Source of the DNA: Pedobacter foliorum
GTDB lineage: Bacteria; Bacteroidota; Bacteroidia; Sphingobacteriales; Sphingobacteriaceae
NCBI RefSeq assembly: GCF_013266735.1
Contig: NZ_JABSNU010000002.1
Coordinates: 620,001-684,000 of the forward strand
DNA length: 64,000 bases
Direction: 5' to 3'
Of this stretch, positions 55,375 to 63,928 are shown piece by piece. Position numbers and translations under genes: made by a program. The notes under the pieces were generated by a model. It was not told the origin of the DNA. It did no database searches and saw only the letters and a program-made list of their open reading frames with translations. The first letter of the stretch is position 1. The number at the start of each line of letters is the position of its first letter.

Positions 55375-55704
55375 ATGAAAACATTAGGGGAGAAATTCAG
55401 AATTTTACGTCAGAAAAAGGGAGTCAACCAAAAAGCTATGGCTGATTTATTAGAAATATCTATTCCGGCGTATTCAAAGCTTGAAACAAGTATCACAGAT
55501 CCGAACTTCAGCAGGATTAATCAGATAGCCGAAGTACACAATTTAACTTTAAGAGAATTACTTGATGTTGGTGAGGAAGGGATTAATGAGCAAACGCAGT
55601 TGATTAAGCAGTTGAAAGAAAAAGTGAGCGAGCTTGAAAATGCAGTAATTAGGTTACAGAGTAAACTAATTGACCTGTATGACAAGGATGATCAAAAGAA
55701 ATAA
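55375..55704 (+). CDS. XRE-family helix-turn-helix regulator with coiled-coil tail
   Basis: A 109-residue DNA-binding protein. The ATG at 55375 is preferred to the TTG at 55369. The HTH domain (about 3-62) reads LGEKFRILRQKKGVNQKAMA, then DLLEISIPAYSKLE. A C-terminal leucine-rich coiled coil (about 72-105, LIKQLKEKVSELENAVIRLQ) should dimerise it. Proteins of this plan are common in Sphingobacteriaceae. The 250 nt upstream are extremely AT-rich and contain no other gene. The target is unknown. Confidence 0.82.
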   Translation: MKTLGEKFRILRQKKGVNQKAMADLLEISIPAYSKLETSITDPNFSRINQIAEVHNLTLRELLDVGEEGINEQTQLIKQLKEKVSELENAVIRLQSKLIDLYDKDDQKK

Positions 55705-55720
55705 ATCAACTAATAATAAA

Positions 55721-55770
55721 CTTAAACTTGTAAACAAAGGACAAAACTATCCTTTGCTTACAAGTTTAAG
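55721..55770. terminator. Long bidirectional terminator between XRE gene and kdgA
   Basis: A 21-bp stem with one mismatch: left arm 55721-55741 and right arm 55750-55770, containing CTTAAACTTGTAA and TTACAAGTTTAAG. The right arm overlaps the final codons of the convergent aldolase gene. Confidence 0.75.
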
Positions 55771-56400
55771 TAATGAATCGCATTGTTGGGTAAGCCAGCT
55801 ATAGTCTTTAGCGTCATTTGGGGCCTGGAATAACTTAGAGCCAAACCCAAGTGCGGTAACACCTGCATTTAACCAGCTATCAATATTTTCTTTATTTACA
55901 TCAACTCCACCTGTCGGCATAAATTTTAAGCCAGGAAACAGCGGTTTAATTGCCTTTAAAAAGCCTGGGCCAAGCGTGTCGCCAGGGAAAAGTTTAACTA
56001 ACGATGCACCCAGTTCTTCAGCAAAGTTGATTTCAGTAGGGGTCATGCAGCCTGGTACCCAAAGAATGCCATTTGAAAAAGCCAGTTTAGCGATGTCTTC
56101 TTTAACAATAGGGCTAACTATAAAATCTGCACCGATACTGAGGTATTGCTCAGCTTGCGCTACTGTTTTTATAGTACCTATGCCTAGTTTTAGATATGGG
56201 AAATGTTCATTTCTATACTCTAGCATGGCTTTAAAGTTTTCAGGAGCATTTTGCCCTCTGTTGGTAAATTCAAATACCCTGATGCCACCATCATAGCAGG
56301 CTTGTAGGACATTTATACAGGTGTCTTTATCCTCATGGTAATACACAGGGATAACTGGATAATTGCCGATAATTTCTAATGTACTGGTAATTGCATTCAT
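55747..56400 (-). CDS. kdgA: KDPG/KHG aldolase
   Basis: A 217-residue class I aldolase that splits 2-keto-3-deoxy-6-phosphogluconate into pyruvate and glyceraldehyde 3-phosphate. The Schiff-base lysine is K136 in LVKLFPGD. The general-base region contains E44 in IRVFEFTNRG, and FMPTGGVDVNKENI carries the phosphate loop. The length is normal. It lies 11 nt after kdgK in a kdgK-kdgA operon, the shared lower half of hexuronate catabolism, whose upper genes (uxaB, exuT) sit 15 kb upstream. Confidence 0.94.
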   Translation of the reverse strand: MNAITSTLEIIGNYPVIPVYYHEDKDTCINVLQACYDGGIRVFEFTNRGQNAPENFKAMLEYRNEHFPYLKLGIGTIKTVAQAEQYLSIGADFIVSPIVKEDIAKLAFSNGILWVPGCMTPTEINFAEELGASLVKLFPGDTLGPGFLKAIKPLFPGLKFMPTGGVDVNKENIDSWLNAGVTALGFGSKLFQAPNDAKDYSWLTQQCDSLLKLVSKG

Positions 56401-56411
56401 TTTAAAAATTT

Positions 56412-57407
56412 TTAAAAAGTACCATCGCCAAAATCTCCTTTAACAAAGAGTTTTTGATAACCGGATTTTGTTGCCTTGTTGATGATTTCCTGCCCATCGT
56501 TGTTATTAATTAGGGCATATATTAAGCCTGCCATAAAAGCATCTCCACTTCCAATTCTGTCTACAACCTCATTGGTCTCGTAGATTGAAGATAGATAACT
56601 GTTTTCTGGCGTATGGTAGGTCCCGTAAAATAGGTTATGTTTTGGATTATCCATAAAACGGAAAGTATTGGCAATGTGCTTACACTGAGGGAATAGTTCG
56701 AAAATTTCTTTAGCGGACGTTTCAGCGTGTTTAAAATACTCCTCAGCTGTAGTTTCGCGGCTTAAATGTTCACTAACATTTGTGCCCAACATTTTATTAG
56801 CCGCCCAGATATTACCCATTATTACATCACAATATTGAACCAGTTCCGGCATTACCTCAATAGGCTGTTTGCCGTAGTCCCAAAGTCTGTTTCTATAATT
56901 TAAATCGACAGAAATCTTTAAGCCTATTTTTCTTGCAGCAGCTAAAACTTCCTTACATACAGCTGCTGTATTCTCATTTAAAGCGGGAGTGAGGGCAGTC
57001 CAATGAAACCAGGTATAACCTTCTAAAATTTTTCCCCAATCTATTGTTCCAGGTTTAAGGGAGCTAAAAGAAGAAAACTTTCTGTCATACACAACTTGTC
57101 CGCTGGTTAGTCCATTTGCAGATAGCAAAAAGTATAAACCAAGTCTATCTCCTTCTAATATTGTTTTTGAAGTATCAACTCCTAATTCAGAAAGGTATTG
57201 CAAAGCATTTGCAGATAAAGCATTATCAGGTACACAGGTTAAATAAGAAACGGGTAACTTCCATTGACCTAGTGATGCTGAAACATTAGCTTCAGAGCCC
57301 CCAGGAAATAAGGAAACAGTATGATTTTTAGAAATGAATTGATCCTCGGTAGAACTGAACCTTAAAAGGAGTTCACCAAATACCAATATGTTTTCTTCAT
57401 TTTGCAT
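56412..57407 (-). CDS. kdgK: 2-Keto-3-deoxygluconate kinase (PfkB family)
   Basis: A 331-residue ribokinase-fold sugar kinase. It has the N-terminal GELLLRFSS and GGSEANVSASL motifs and the C-terminal anion-hole and catalytic motif DRIGSGDAFMAG with D289 as base. It phosphorylates KDG to KDPG for the adjacent aldolase. The operon lies downstream of a LacI gene, with a candidate operator in the 95-nt gap. KDG specificity is inferred from the aldolase neighbour. Confidence 0.92.
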   Translation of the reverse strand: MQNEENILVFGELLLRFSSTEDQFISKNHTVSLFPGGSEANVSASLGQWKLPVSYLTCVPDNALSANALQYLSELGVDTSKTILEGDRLGLYFLLSANGLTSGQVVYDRKFSSFSSLKPGTIDWGKILEGYTWFHWTALTPALNENTAAVCKEVLAAARKIGLKISVDLNYRNRLWDYGKQPIEVMPELVQYCDVIMGNIWAANKMLGTNVSEHLSRETTAEEYFKHAETSAKEIFELFPQCKHIANTFRFMDNPKHNLFYGTYHTPENSYLSSIYETNEVVDRIGSGDAFMAGLIYALINNNDGQEIINKATKSGYQKLFVKGDFGDGTF

Positions 57408-57482
57408 AGTTTTAATAATAATCTATATACAATTATACACGTTAAAACTTTTAAATATATCAGGGTGGTTAATATTTAAAAA

Positions 57483-57496
57483 CGCAAACGATTTCG
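57483..57496. promoter_or_regulatory. LacI-type operator upstream of kdgK
   Basis: CGCAAACGATTTCG, an imperfect palindrome around a central CG, about 76-89 nt upstream of kdgK and just before the LacI stop. Its CGnAAnCG plan differs slightly from the HexNAc boxes, consistent with recognition by the second LacI protein. Confidence 0.6.
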
Positions 57497-57502
57497 TGAT
57501 TT

Positions 57503-58540
57503 TTATTCTTTCCCAAGAGTGGATGCGCGTGCCTTAATATGAGTTTCGAGCATTACCGTTTCATATTCAATATCTTCATTTTTTCTTTCTATAAGAGAGA
57601 TCAGTTTTTTTGCAGCCAATTGGCCAATTTCAAAAGCAGGTTGATGCACTGTACTTAAAGCGGGGTTTAATGCTTCAGCAAGTTCTGTGTTAGTGAAACC
57701 AATTAATGCAATGTCATTAGGAATATGATAACCCAATTTATTAAGCAAGGTAAGGCATCTTGTACTGATCTGATCGGTTGCAGTAAAAATAGCATCAGGT
57801 TTATCAGTTAAGTTCATATAGTATTGAATAGCTGCTTCAAGATCTAAATTCAGTTTTTTGGTATCTGAGTAATCACAAGATCTTAGTAATTCAGGTCTGT
57901 AAGTTATATGGTTATCAGCTAAAGCTTGTTTGTATCCATTTAGACGTTCTGTGGCGATACTTAAAGTAGTGTTTGTATTAAGATGTGCAATATTCTTGTA
58001 GCCGTTTTTTATGAGGTGCATAGTAGCATCATATGCACCCTGAAAATTATCGGCGCCAACTTTATGGGTAACTATCTGGTCACTAAGCCTGTCAAAAAGC
58101 ACCACAGGCAAACCCGCTTTCTGCAAAGAAACTAAGTAGCTAAAATCAACAGTTTCGCAAGCTGGAGAGATCAGTATGCCGTCAACTCCGCCAGAATAAA
58201 GTAATTCAATACATGCAGCCTCTTGCTTTTGAGATTCTTTGCTTTGCATAATAATAATCTGGTACGAATTATCCGTACTCACAGTATCAATCCCATCCAA
58301 CATTTGTGCAAGCACATTATTATCAAGCGAACATACCACAACACCTATAGACCGACTTTTACCTTCTTTAAGCCCTTTGGCTAAGCGATTAGGTGAATAA
58401 TGATGCTTTTGAGCATATTCCAATACTTTTTGTTTAGTGTCTATACTAATCTCATAGCTATCGTTTAAGGACTTTGATATTGTAGAAATAGATAAATTGA
58501 GCGCTTTAGCAATGTCTTTTAGGGTAACGCTATTGTTCAT
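57503..58540 (-). CDS. LacI-family transcriptional regulator (KDG locus)
   Basis: A 345-residue regulator. The Met at 58540 is chosen over 58561 because the HTH begins immediately after it (MNNSVTLKDIAKALNLSIST, then ISKSLNDSYEISIDTKQKV). The sensor half (about 60-340) shows SIGVVVCSLDNNVLAQMLDG, GGVDGILISPA and VVLFDRLSD. It is transcribed with, or just ahead of, kdgK-kdgA, so KDG, KDPG or a hexuronate is the likely effector. It is clearly distinct in sequence from the LacI protein at 52 kb. Confidence 0.9.
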   Translation of the reverse strand: MNNSVTLKDIAKALNLSISTISKSLNDSYEISIDTKQKVLEYAQKHHYSPNRLAKGLKEGKSRSIGVVVCSLDNNVLAQMLDGIDTVSTDNSYQIIIMQSKESQKQEAACIELLYSGGVDGILISPACETVDFSYLVSLQKAGLPVVLFDRLSDQIVTHKVGADNFQGAYDATMHLIKNGYKNIAHLNTNTTLSIATERLNGYKQALADNHITYRPELLRSCDYSDTKKLNLDLEAAIQYYMNLTDKPDAIFTATDQISTRCLTLLNKLGYHIPNDIALIGFTNTELAEALNPALSTVHQPAFEIGQLAAKKLISLIERKNEDIEYETVMLETHIKARASTLGKE

Positions 58541-58717
58541 GCGGATCTCTATTTGGTGCAAAGGCGAATTTGCAATTATTATGGGGAATAAGATAAAGAT
58601 ACTTGCTTTTCTTTTTGAAGGAACATTTAATTGATTGTGATAAGGCCTTTAAAATAGTTTTTGAGAGGGATAATTAGCATTTGACAAATAGATTACACTT
58701 AATATGAGAACTGTTTA

Positions 58718-58739
58718 TACATTTGCTTAACGGTGTTAG
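58718..58739 (+). promoter_or_regulatory. -7 element and TetR operator of the efflux regulator
   Basis: TACATTTG (58718-58725) fits TAnnTTTG. TTAACGGTGTTAG (58727-58739) directly behind it covers the expected transcript start. The palindrome matches the two copies before the efflux genes. This layout makes the ATG at 58769, not the GTG at 58733, the likely start of tetR. Confidence 0.55.
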
Positions 58740-58768
58740 ATTATTTACACACCACAATAAGTAATACC

Positions 58769-59368
58769 ATGGGAAGTAAAGAGCGCATAGCAAGATTAAA
58801 AGAGGAGACACGACTCAATATCCTTGATGCTGCCTTAGACATAGTGAAGGAAGAGGGATGGCAATCTCTAAGTATGAGAAAGATTGCAGATAAGATTGAA
58901 TATACTGCCCCAATTATTTATGAATATTTTGCCAATAAAGAAGGAATACTACTTGAATTAACCCGTAAAGGATACATTATCCTGGCAGGAGAAGTTAGAG
59001 CAGCAAGAGACAAGCACGATACGCCTGAAAGTCAGTTAGAGGCAATGTGGGTTGCATATTGGAACTTTGCATTCAAATATAAAGAGCTTTATCAGCTGAT
59101 GTTTGGTGTAGATATGAATTGTTGTGAACTGAAGAAATCAATGCCGGAGGCAGAGCTTTCTGACGATCTGATATACGATGTTATAGAAAAACTAATCACC
59201 GTAGAGAATCCGACTGAAGATTTTGTCTGTAGAAAATACTACACTTTCTGGTCAATTATTCATGGCCTTATTTCAATTAACCTTGTAAATAAAGGTCGTG
59301 ATGCAGAGATGAACCAACGTATTTTAAAAGATGCCATCAGAGGAATCATAAAATATATAAACGAATAA
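58769..59368 (+). CDS. TetR/AcrR-family repressor of the RND pump
   Basis: A 199-residue regulator. The DNA-binding domain covers about 8-58 (TRLNILDAALDIVKEEGWQS, then LSMRKIADKIEYTAPIIYEYFANKEGIL). The all-helical C-terminal ligand domain (about 75-199) has the YWNFAFKYKELYQLMFGVDM stretch typical of WHG-type TetR regulators. The ATG at 58769 is chosen because the GTG start at 58733 would lie within the operator. Palindromes of TTAAC-N3-GTTAA type occur before this gene and twice before the efflux adaptor, indicating autoregulation and repression of the pump. Confidence 0.9.
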   Translation: MGSKERIARLKEETRLNILDAALDIVKEEGWQSLSMRKIADKIEYTAPIIYEYFANKEGILLELTRKGYIILAGEVRAARDKHDTPESQLEAMWVAYWNFAFKYKELYQLMFGVDMNCCELKKSMPEAELSDDLIYDVIEKLITVENPTEDFVCRKYYTFWSIIHGLISINLVNKGRDAEMNQRILKDAIRGIIKYINE

Positions 59369-59383
59369 TACCCAATAAACTCA

Positions 59384-59408
59384 AAGGCTTAAATAAGCCT
59401 TAATTTTT
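59384..59408 (+). terminator. Terminator of tetR
   Basis: AAGGCTTA (59384-59391) and TAAGCCTT (59394-59401) form a perfect 8-bp stem, followed by AATTTTTT. It separates tetR from the efflux operon. Confidence 0.75.
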
Positions 59409-59418
59409 TAACAATTAC

Positions 59419-59431
59419 TTAACGCTGTTAA
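59419..59431. promoter_or_regulatory. TetR operator 1 upstream of the efflux adaptor
   Basis: TTAACGCTGTTAA, a palindrome with 5-bp arms (TTAAC/GTTAA) and a 3-bp centre, 106-118 nt upstream of the adaptor start at 59537. Confidence 0.65.
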
Positions 59432-59507
59432 ACGGATTATACCCGTTATACTACAACCCTTTTAATCTATCATATTATGAAATTTTACCTCCGCAGTTCA
59501 CAAGTAT

Positions 59508-59520
59508 TTAACACTGTTAA
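59508..59520. promoter_or_regulatory. TetR operator 2 upstream of the efflux adaptor
   Basis: TTAACACTGTTAA, same arms as operator 1, ending 16 nt before the ATG at 59537. It would fall inside the coding sequence if the gene started at the ATG at 59477, which argues for the downstream start. The two boxes are 89 bp apart, centre to centre. Confidence 0.65.
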
Positions 59521-59536
59521 ACAATCTAATCACGTT

Positions 59537-60661
59537 ATGAAATCAATACTTATATTTTCCGCTTTGTTTTTATTGGCTTGTTCCAGTAAAACACCTCAGG
59601 CTGCTGCACCTGCTCCGCCTGCATTACCTGTTGCCAGCGTAGTTTCTGGCACAGAAACCACTTTTCAAGAATACCCTGCATCTATAGAAGGCTCTGTTAA
59701 TGTTGAAGTTAGACCTCAGGTTAGTGGTAGCCTGGAAAAGGTATACGTTGATGAAGGCGCTTTTGTTAAAGCCGGTCAACCTATCTTTAAAATAAACGAT
59801 CAACCATACAGAGCCTCATTAAACAATGCTCTAGCAGCGCAACATTCAGCAGAAGCAAGCTTAATCAATGCTCAATTGGAAGTTGAACGTTTAACTCCAT
59901 TAGTACAAAACAAGGTAATCTCTGAATTCCAGTTAAAATCGGCCAAAGCCACTGCTTTAGTTGCAAAAGCAAACATAGAGCAGGCTAAAGCAAATGTTTC
60001 TACTGCATCAATAAACCTGGGTTACACCTTAATTAAGGCGCCAGTTAGTGGTTATATTGGCAGATTGGTTAAAAAACAAGGAAGTCTTGTTGCGCCTGCG
60101 GATGTTGATGCATTAACCCAATTGTCTGATGTACATGATGTACACGTTTATTTTGCACTTGGAGAAAAGGATTTTGTAAACTTTAAAGACCAATATCCTG
60201 GTCAAACCCTAAGTGATAAGCTTAAACAGCTTCCTGCTGTTGCATTAATTCTTGCTGATGATACTGAGTACGATAAAAAAGGAAAAGTTGATGTAATAGA
60301 TGGTCAGTTTGATAAAAACACAGGAGCCATTACTGTGAGAGCAAAATTCCCTAACCCTCAAGGTTTACTAAGATCAGGAAACACAGGAAGAATTCGCCTG
60401 AGTCTGCAACATAATAATACCCTTGTGGTTCCGCAATCGGCTACTATTGAAGTACAGGATAAAGTATTCGTATATGCCCTTGCTGATAGTAACAAAGTAA
60501 AAAAACAAGCCATCAGTATTATTGGTAAAGCAGGTACCAATTATCTGGTAAAAGATGGTGTAAAAGCCGGTGATCAGATTGTGTTAAGCGGACTTGATCG
60601 CTTACAAGAAGGAGCAGTGATTGCACCACAAAAAGCAACAGATAAAGTTGCTAAAAACTAA
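59537..60661 (+). CDS. RND efflux periplasmic adaptor lipoprotein (AcrA/MexA-like)
   Basis: A 374-residue membrane-fusion protein. The ATG at 59537 gives a lipoprotein signal with lipobox LLACSS (C15). The upstream ATG at 59477 would add 20 polar residues before it and cover an operator. The lipoyl/barrel-sandwich halves (SGSLEKVYVDEGAFVKAGQP and IKAPVSGYIGRLVKKQGSLV) flank the helical hairpin (about 90-150), then the beta-barrel and membrane-proximal domains. It links the inner-membrane pump encoded 24 nt downstream to an outer-membrane channel not seen in the window. Confidence 0.94.
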   Translation: MKSILIFSALFLLACSSKTPQAAAPAPPALPVASVVSGTETTFQEYPASIEGSVNVEVRPQVSGSLEKVYVDEGAFVKAGQPIFKINDQPYRASLNNALAAQHSAEASLINAQLEVERLTPLVQNKVISEFQLKSAKATALVAKANIEQAKANVSTASINLGYTLIKAPVSGYIGRLVKKQGSLVAPADVDALTQLSDVHDVHVYFALGEKDFVNFKDQYPGQTLSDKLKQLPAVALILADDTEYDKKGKVDVIDGQFDKNTGAITVRAKFPNPQGLLRSGNTGRIRLSLQHNNTLVVPQSATIEVQDKVFVYALADSNKVKKQAISIIGKAGTNYLVKDGVKAGDQIVLSGLDRLQEGAVIAPQKATDKVAKN

Positions 60662-60685
60662 TTCCCTAATTAAACATTAACTGTC

Positions 60686-63600
60686 ATGTTCAAAATATTT
60701 ATACAAAGGCCCGTATTAGCTACAGTAATCTCCATACTATTGGTGATTCTGGGGGTGCTAAGTCTTACCAAATTGCCGCTACAGCAGTTTCCAGACATTG
60801 CGCCACCATCAGTACTGGTAACTGCTAATTATCCTGGCGCAAATGCCGAAACTGTACTCCGTTCCGTAGCACCTTCGCTAGAAGAATCTATCAATGGAGT
60901 TGAAAACATGAGCTATATGAGCTCTACAGCCAGTAATGATGGTACATTGGCAATTACAGTATATTTTAAGCTGGGTACAGACCCGGATCAGGCTGCTGTA
61001 AACGTGCAAAATCGTGTAGCTCAGGCTACAAGTCAATTGCCTACAGAAGTAGTGCAGCAAGGTATCATTACTGCTAAACAACAAAATAGTTTCATCATGG
61101 CCATCGGTATGTATACCGAAGATGAATCAAAATACGATCAAACATTCATTGCCAACTACGCACAAATCAACATTATACCCGAAATTAAAAGGATTCCAGG
61201 TGTTGGTTCTGCAAGTATATTTGGTGGTGTAAAAGATTACTCGATGCGTATTTGGCTTAATCCAACGCAAATGGCCAGCTATGGTCTTACCCCAAATGAG
61301 GTAATGTCAGCTATACAAGACAAAAGTTTAGAAGCAGCTCCAGGTCGTTTTGGTGAAAGAAGTAATGAGGTTTTTGAGTATGTTATAAAATACAAAGGCA
61401 AGCTTACAAAACCGGAAGAGTATGAGAATATCGCTATACGTGCAAATTCTGACGGTTCTACACTGCGTTTAAAAGATGTAGGTAGGGTAGAATTTGGTGC
61501 TTATTCATACAACAGTTTAACCCGCTTAAACGGTAAAAAAGGTGTTGTTTTGGGTATCATACAATTGGCAGGTTCCAATGCTAATGAAATCCAGATTCAG
61601 ATAAACAAGTTAATGGAAAAGGCTGCTAAAGATTTTCCAAAGGGCGTTAAGCACAATATCTTTTATAGTACAAAAGTTGCATTAGATCAGTCTATTGAGC
61701 AGGTACAACACACACTTATTGAAGCTTTTATTTTGGTGTTCATCGTTGTATTTATCTTCCTTCAGGATTTCAGATCAACGTTGATTCCTGCTATTGCCGT
61801 TCCCGTAGCCATTTTAGGCACGTTCTTCTTTATGCAGTTGTTTGGGTTCTCAATTAACTTATTAACGTTGTTTGCGCTTGTATTAGCCATCGGTATTGTG
61901 GTCGATGATGCGATTGTGGTAGTAGAGGCTGTTCACGCCAAAATGGAACACAAGCGTATCGGTGCAAAACAAGCAACTGCCGAAGCGATGCACGAAATCA
62001 GTGGAGCTATTATATCCATTACATTGGTGATGTCGGCAGTGTTCCTTCCAGTAGGTTTCTTAGAAGGTTCAACCGGAGTGTTCTACAGACAATTTGCTTT
62101 TACAATGGCTACAGCTATTATTATATCTGCTATTAATGCATTAACATTAAGTCCTGCATTGGCTGCCTTGTTCCTAAAAGACAATCATGCCGGTCATCCA
62201 GATGAGCCTAAAAAAGGATTTAAAGAGAAATTCTTTGCCGGGTTTAACAGGAGCTTTAATTCCATGACAGATAGATATGTAGGTGGTTTAAGGTTCCTGA
62301 TCAAAAATAAAGCGGTTAGTATTGGTGGTTTGGTGATCATCATTTTAGCAACTGTATGGATGGTACAAAGAACTCCTACAGGCTTTATACCTACAGAAGA
62401 TCAGGGCTTTGTGGCTATCGCTGTGAATACACCATCAGGAACATCATTAGATGGTACTTCGAAAGTAATGAAACAAGCTGAAGCTGAATTAGGTGCTTTA
62501 GATGCATCAAGATTTGTAACCTCTATTACAGGTTTCAATTTGCTTACCTCATCAACCAGCCCTTCGTCGGCAGTAGTATTTGTTCTGTTAAAACCTACTA
62601 AAGAAAGAGGAAAAGTACAGGATATCAATGAAATTATGAACCTGATAAGAGGCAAATTAGGCGCTATTAGTGGCGGTAGTTTCTTCGTATTCAGTTTCCC
62701 TACCGTTCCAGGTTTTAGTAACGTAGAGGCACTTGATCTCGTGTTACAGGATAAAACAGGTGGTAAGCTTGATAAATTTAGTGGTGTAGCCAATAATTTT
62801 ATTGGTGAGCTAATGAAACGCAAAGAAATAGCGGTTGCATTTACCACTTTTAAAGCAGATTATCCTCAGCTACAACTGGAGGTAAATGATGAGAAAGCAA
62901 ATCAGCTAGGCGTAAATGTTCGTGATATTCTGCAAACTATGCAAGCTTATTTTGGTAGTGCGCAAGCATCAGATTTTAATCGCTTTGGTAAATACTACAG
63001 AGTTTTGGTACAGGCAGATATTGCTGATAGGGCAGATCCTACGGCAATAGACCGTGTATTTGTTAAAAATAAAAGCGGAGAGATGGTGCCAATAAAAACA
63101 TTGGTAAAATTAACCCGTGTTTATGGATCTGAAACTGCATCGCGTTACAACTTGTTTAACTCGATTCAGGTTAATGCAATCCCTAAACCAGGCTTCAGTT
63201 CCGGTGATGCAATCAATGCGATACAGGAAGTAGCAAAAGAGCAATTACCTGCCGGATATGGATTTGAGTTCTCAGGACAAACCAGAGAAGAGATTTCATC
63301 AAATGGGCAGTCGACAGTTGTATTTATACTTTGTTTAGTGTTCGTATATTTCTTGTTGGCAGCACAGTATGAAAGTTATATTTTACCATTAGCTGTAATA
63401 CTTTCTATCCCTACAGGAGTATTGGGCGTGTTTATTGCAATTGGCTTTACTGGTATAGAAAACAACATTTACGTACAGGTAGCGCTGATCATGCTCATCG
63501 GTTTGCTGGCCAAAAACGCCATCCTGATTGTTGAATTTGCAGCGCAGCGTAGAAAGGCAGGCTTATCATTAGTAAGTGCGGCAATAGAAGCATCGAAACT

Positions 63601-63883
63601 AAGATTACGTCCTATCTTAATGACCTCTCTTGCATTCGTTGTCGGTTTATTCCCAATGAGTATTGCAACTGGTCCATCTGCTCAAGGTAACCATTCTATA
63701 AGTATTGGTGCTGCTGGAGGGATGGTTTCGGGTGTTGTACTTGGACTATTCTTGATCCCGGTTCTCTTTGTGATTTTTCAGAATTTGCATGAAAAAATAT
63801 CAAGCAAACCAGCAGTCATTAGCGATGCTCAAGATGCAAATGGTGTTAAAGTAAACCCAGAATCGGAAATCATCTATTCTTAG
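60686..63883 (+). CDS. RND multidrug efflux pump, HAE1 family (AcrB-like)
   Basis: A 1065-residue proton-driven inner-membrane pump. TM1 follows the N-terminal FIQRPVLATVISILLVILGV. Two large periplasmic loops alternate with twelve helices. The proton-relay aspartates D407 and D408 lie in GIVVDDAIVVVEAV, and the second-half signature GLLAKNAILIVEFA carries the matching lysine in TM10. The length is normal. With the adaptor it makes a tripartite exporter for hydrophobic compounds. No OprM/TolC gene follows within the remaining 117 nt; a REP-like repeat begins instead. Confidence 0.95.
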   Translation: MFKIFIQRPVLATVISILLVILGVLSLTKLPLQQFPDIAPPSVLVTANYPGANAETVLRSVAPSLEESINGVENMSYMSSTASNDGTLAITVYFKLGTDPDQAAVNVQNRVAQATSQLPTEVVQQGIITAKQQNSFIMAIGMYTEDESKYDQTFIANYAQINIIPEIKRIPGVGSASIFGGVKDYSMRIWLNPTQMASYGLTPNEVMSAIQDKSLEAAPGRFGERSNEVFEYVIKYKGKLTKPEEYENIAIRANSDGSTLRLKDVGRVEFGAYSYNSLTRLNGKKGVVLGIIQLAGSNANEIQIQINKLMEKAAKDFPKGVKHNIFYSTKVALDQSIEQVQHTLIEAFILVFIVVFIFLQDFRSTLIPAIAVPVAILGTFFFMQLFGFSINLLTLFALVLAIGIVVDDAIVVVEAVHAKMEHKRIGAKQATAEAMHEISGAIISITLVMSAVFLPVGFLEGSTGVFYRQFAFTMATAIIISAINALTLSPALAALFLKDNHAGHPDEPKKGFKEKFFAGFNRSFNSMTDRYVGGLRFLIKNKAVSIGGLVIIILATVWMVQRTPTGFIPTEDQGFVAIAVNTPSGTSLDGTSKVMKQAEAELGALDASRFVTSITGFNLLTSSTSPSSAVVFVLLKPTKERGKVQDINEIMNLIRGKLGAISGGSFFVFSFPTVPGFSNVEALDLVLQDKTGGKLDKFSGVANNFIGELMKRKEIAVAFTTFKADYPQLQLEVNDEKANQLGVNVRDILQTMQAYFGSAQASDFNRFGKYYRVLVQADIADRADPTAIDRVFVKNKSGEMVPIKTLVKLTRVYGSETASRYNLFNSIQVNAIPKPGFSSGDAINAIQEVAKEQLPAGYGFEFSGQTREEISSNGQSTVVFILCLVFVYFLLAAQYESYILPLAVILSIPTGVLGVFIAIGFTGIENNIYVQVALIMLIGLLAKNAILIVEFAAQRRKAGLSLVSAAIEASKLRLRPILMTSLAFVVGLFPMSIATGPSAQGNHSISIGAAGGMVSGVVLGLFLIPVLFVIFQNLHEKISSKPAVISDAQDANGVKVNPESEIIYS

Positions 63884-63928
63884 TTTTTTAATTAAATGAG
63901 AGATAAGAGCAGATATGAAAAGTAGTAT

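Noticed and set aside
59477..59536. Upstream ATG start of the efflux adaptor
   Set aside because: It would put a polar peptide before the lipobox and place a TetR operator inside the gene. The ATG at 59537 is better.
62401..62847. 148-residue minus-strand ORF inside the RND pump
   Set aside because: Antisense shadow of a conserved periplasmic loop. No independent evidence.
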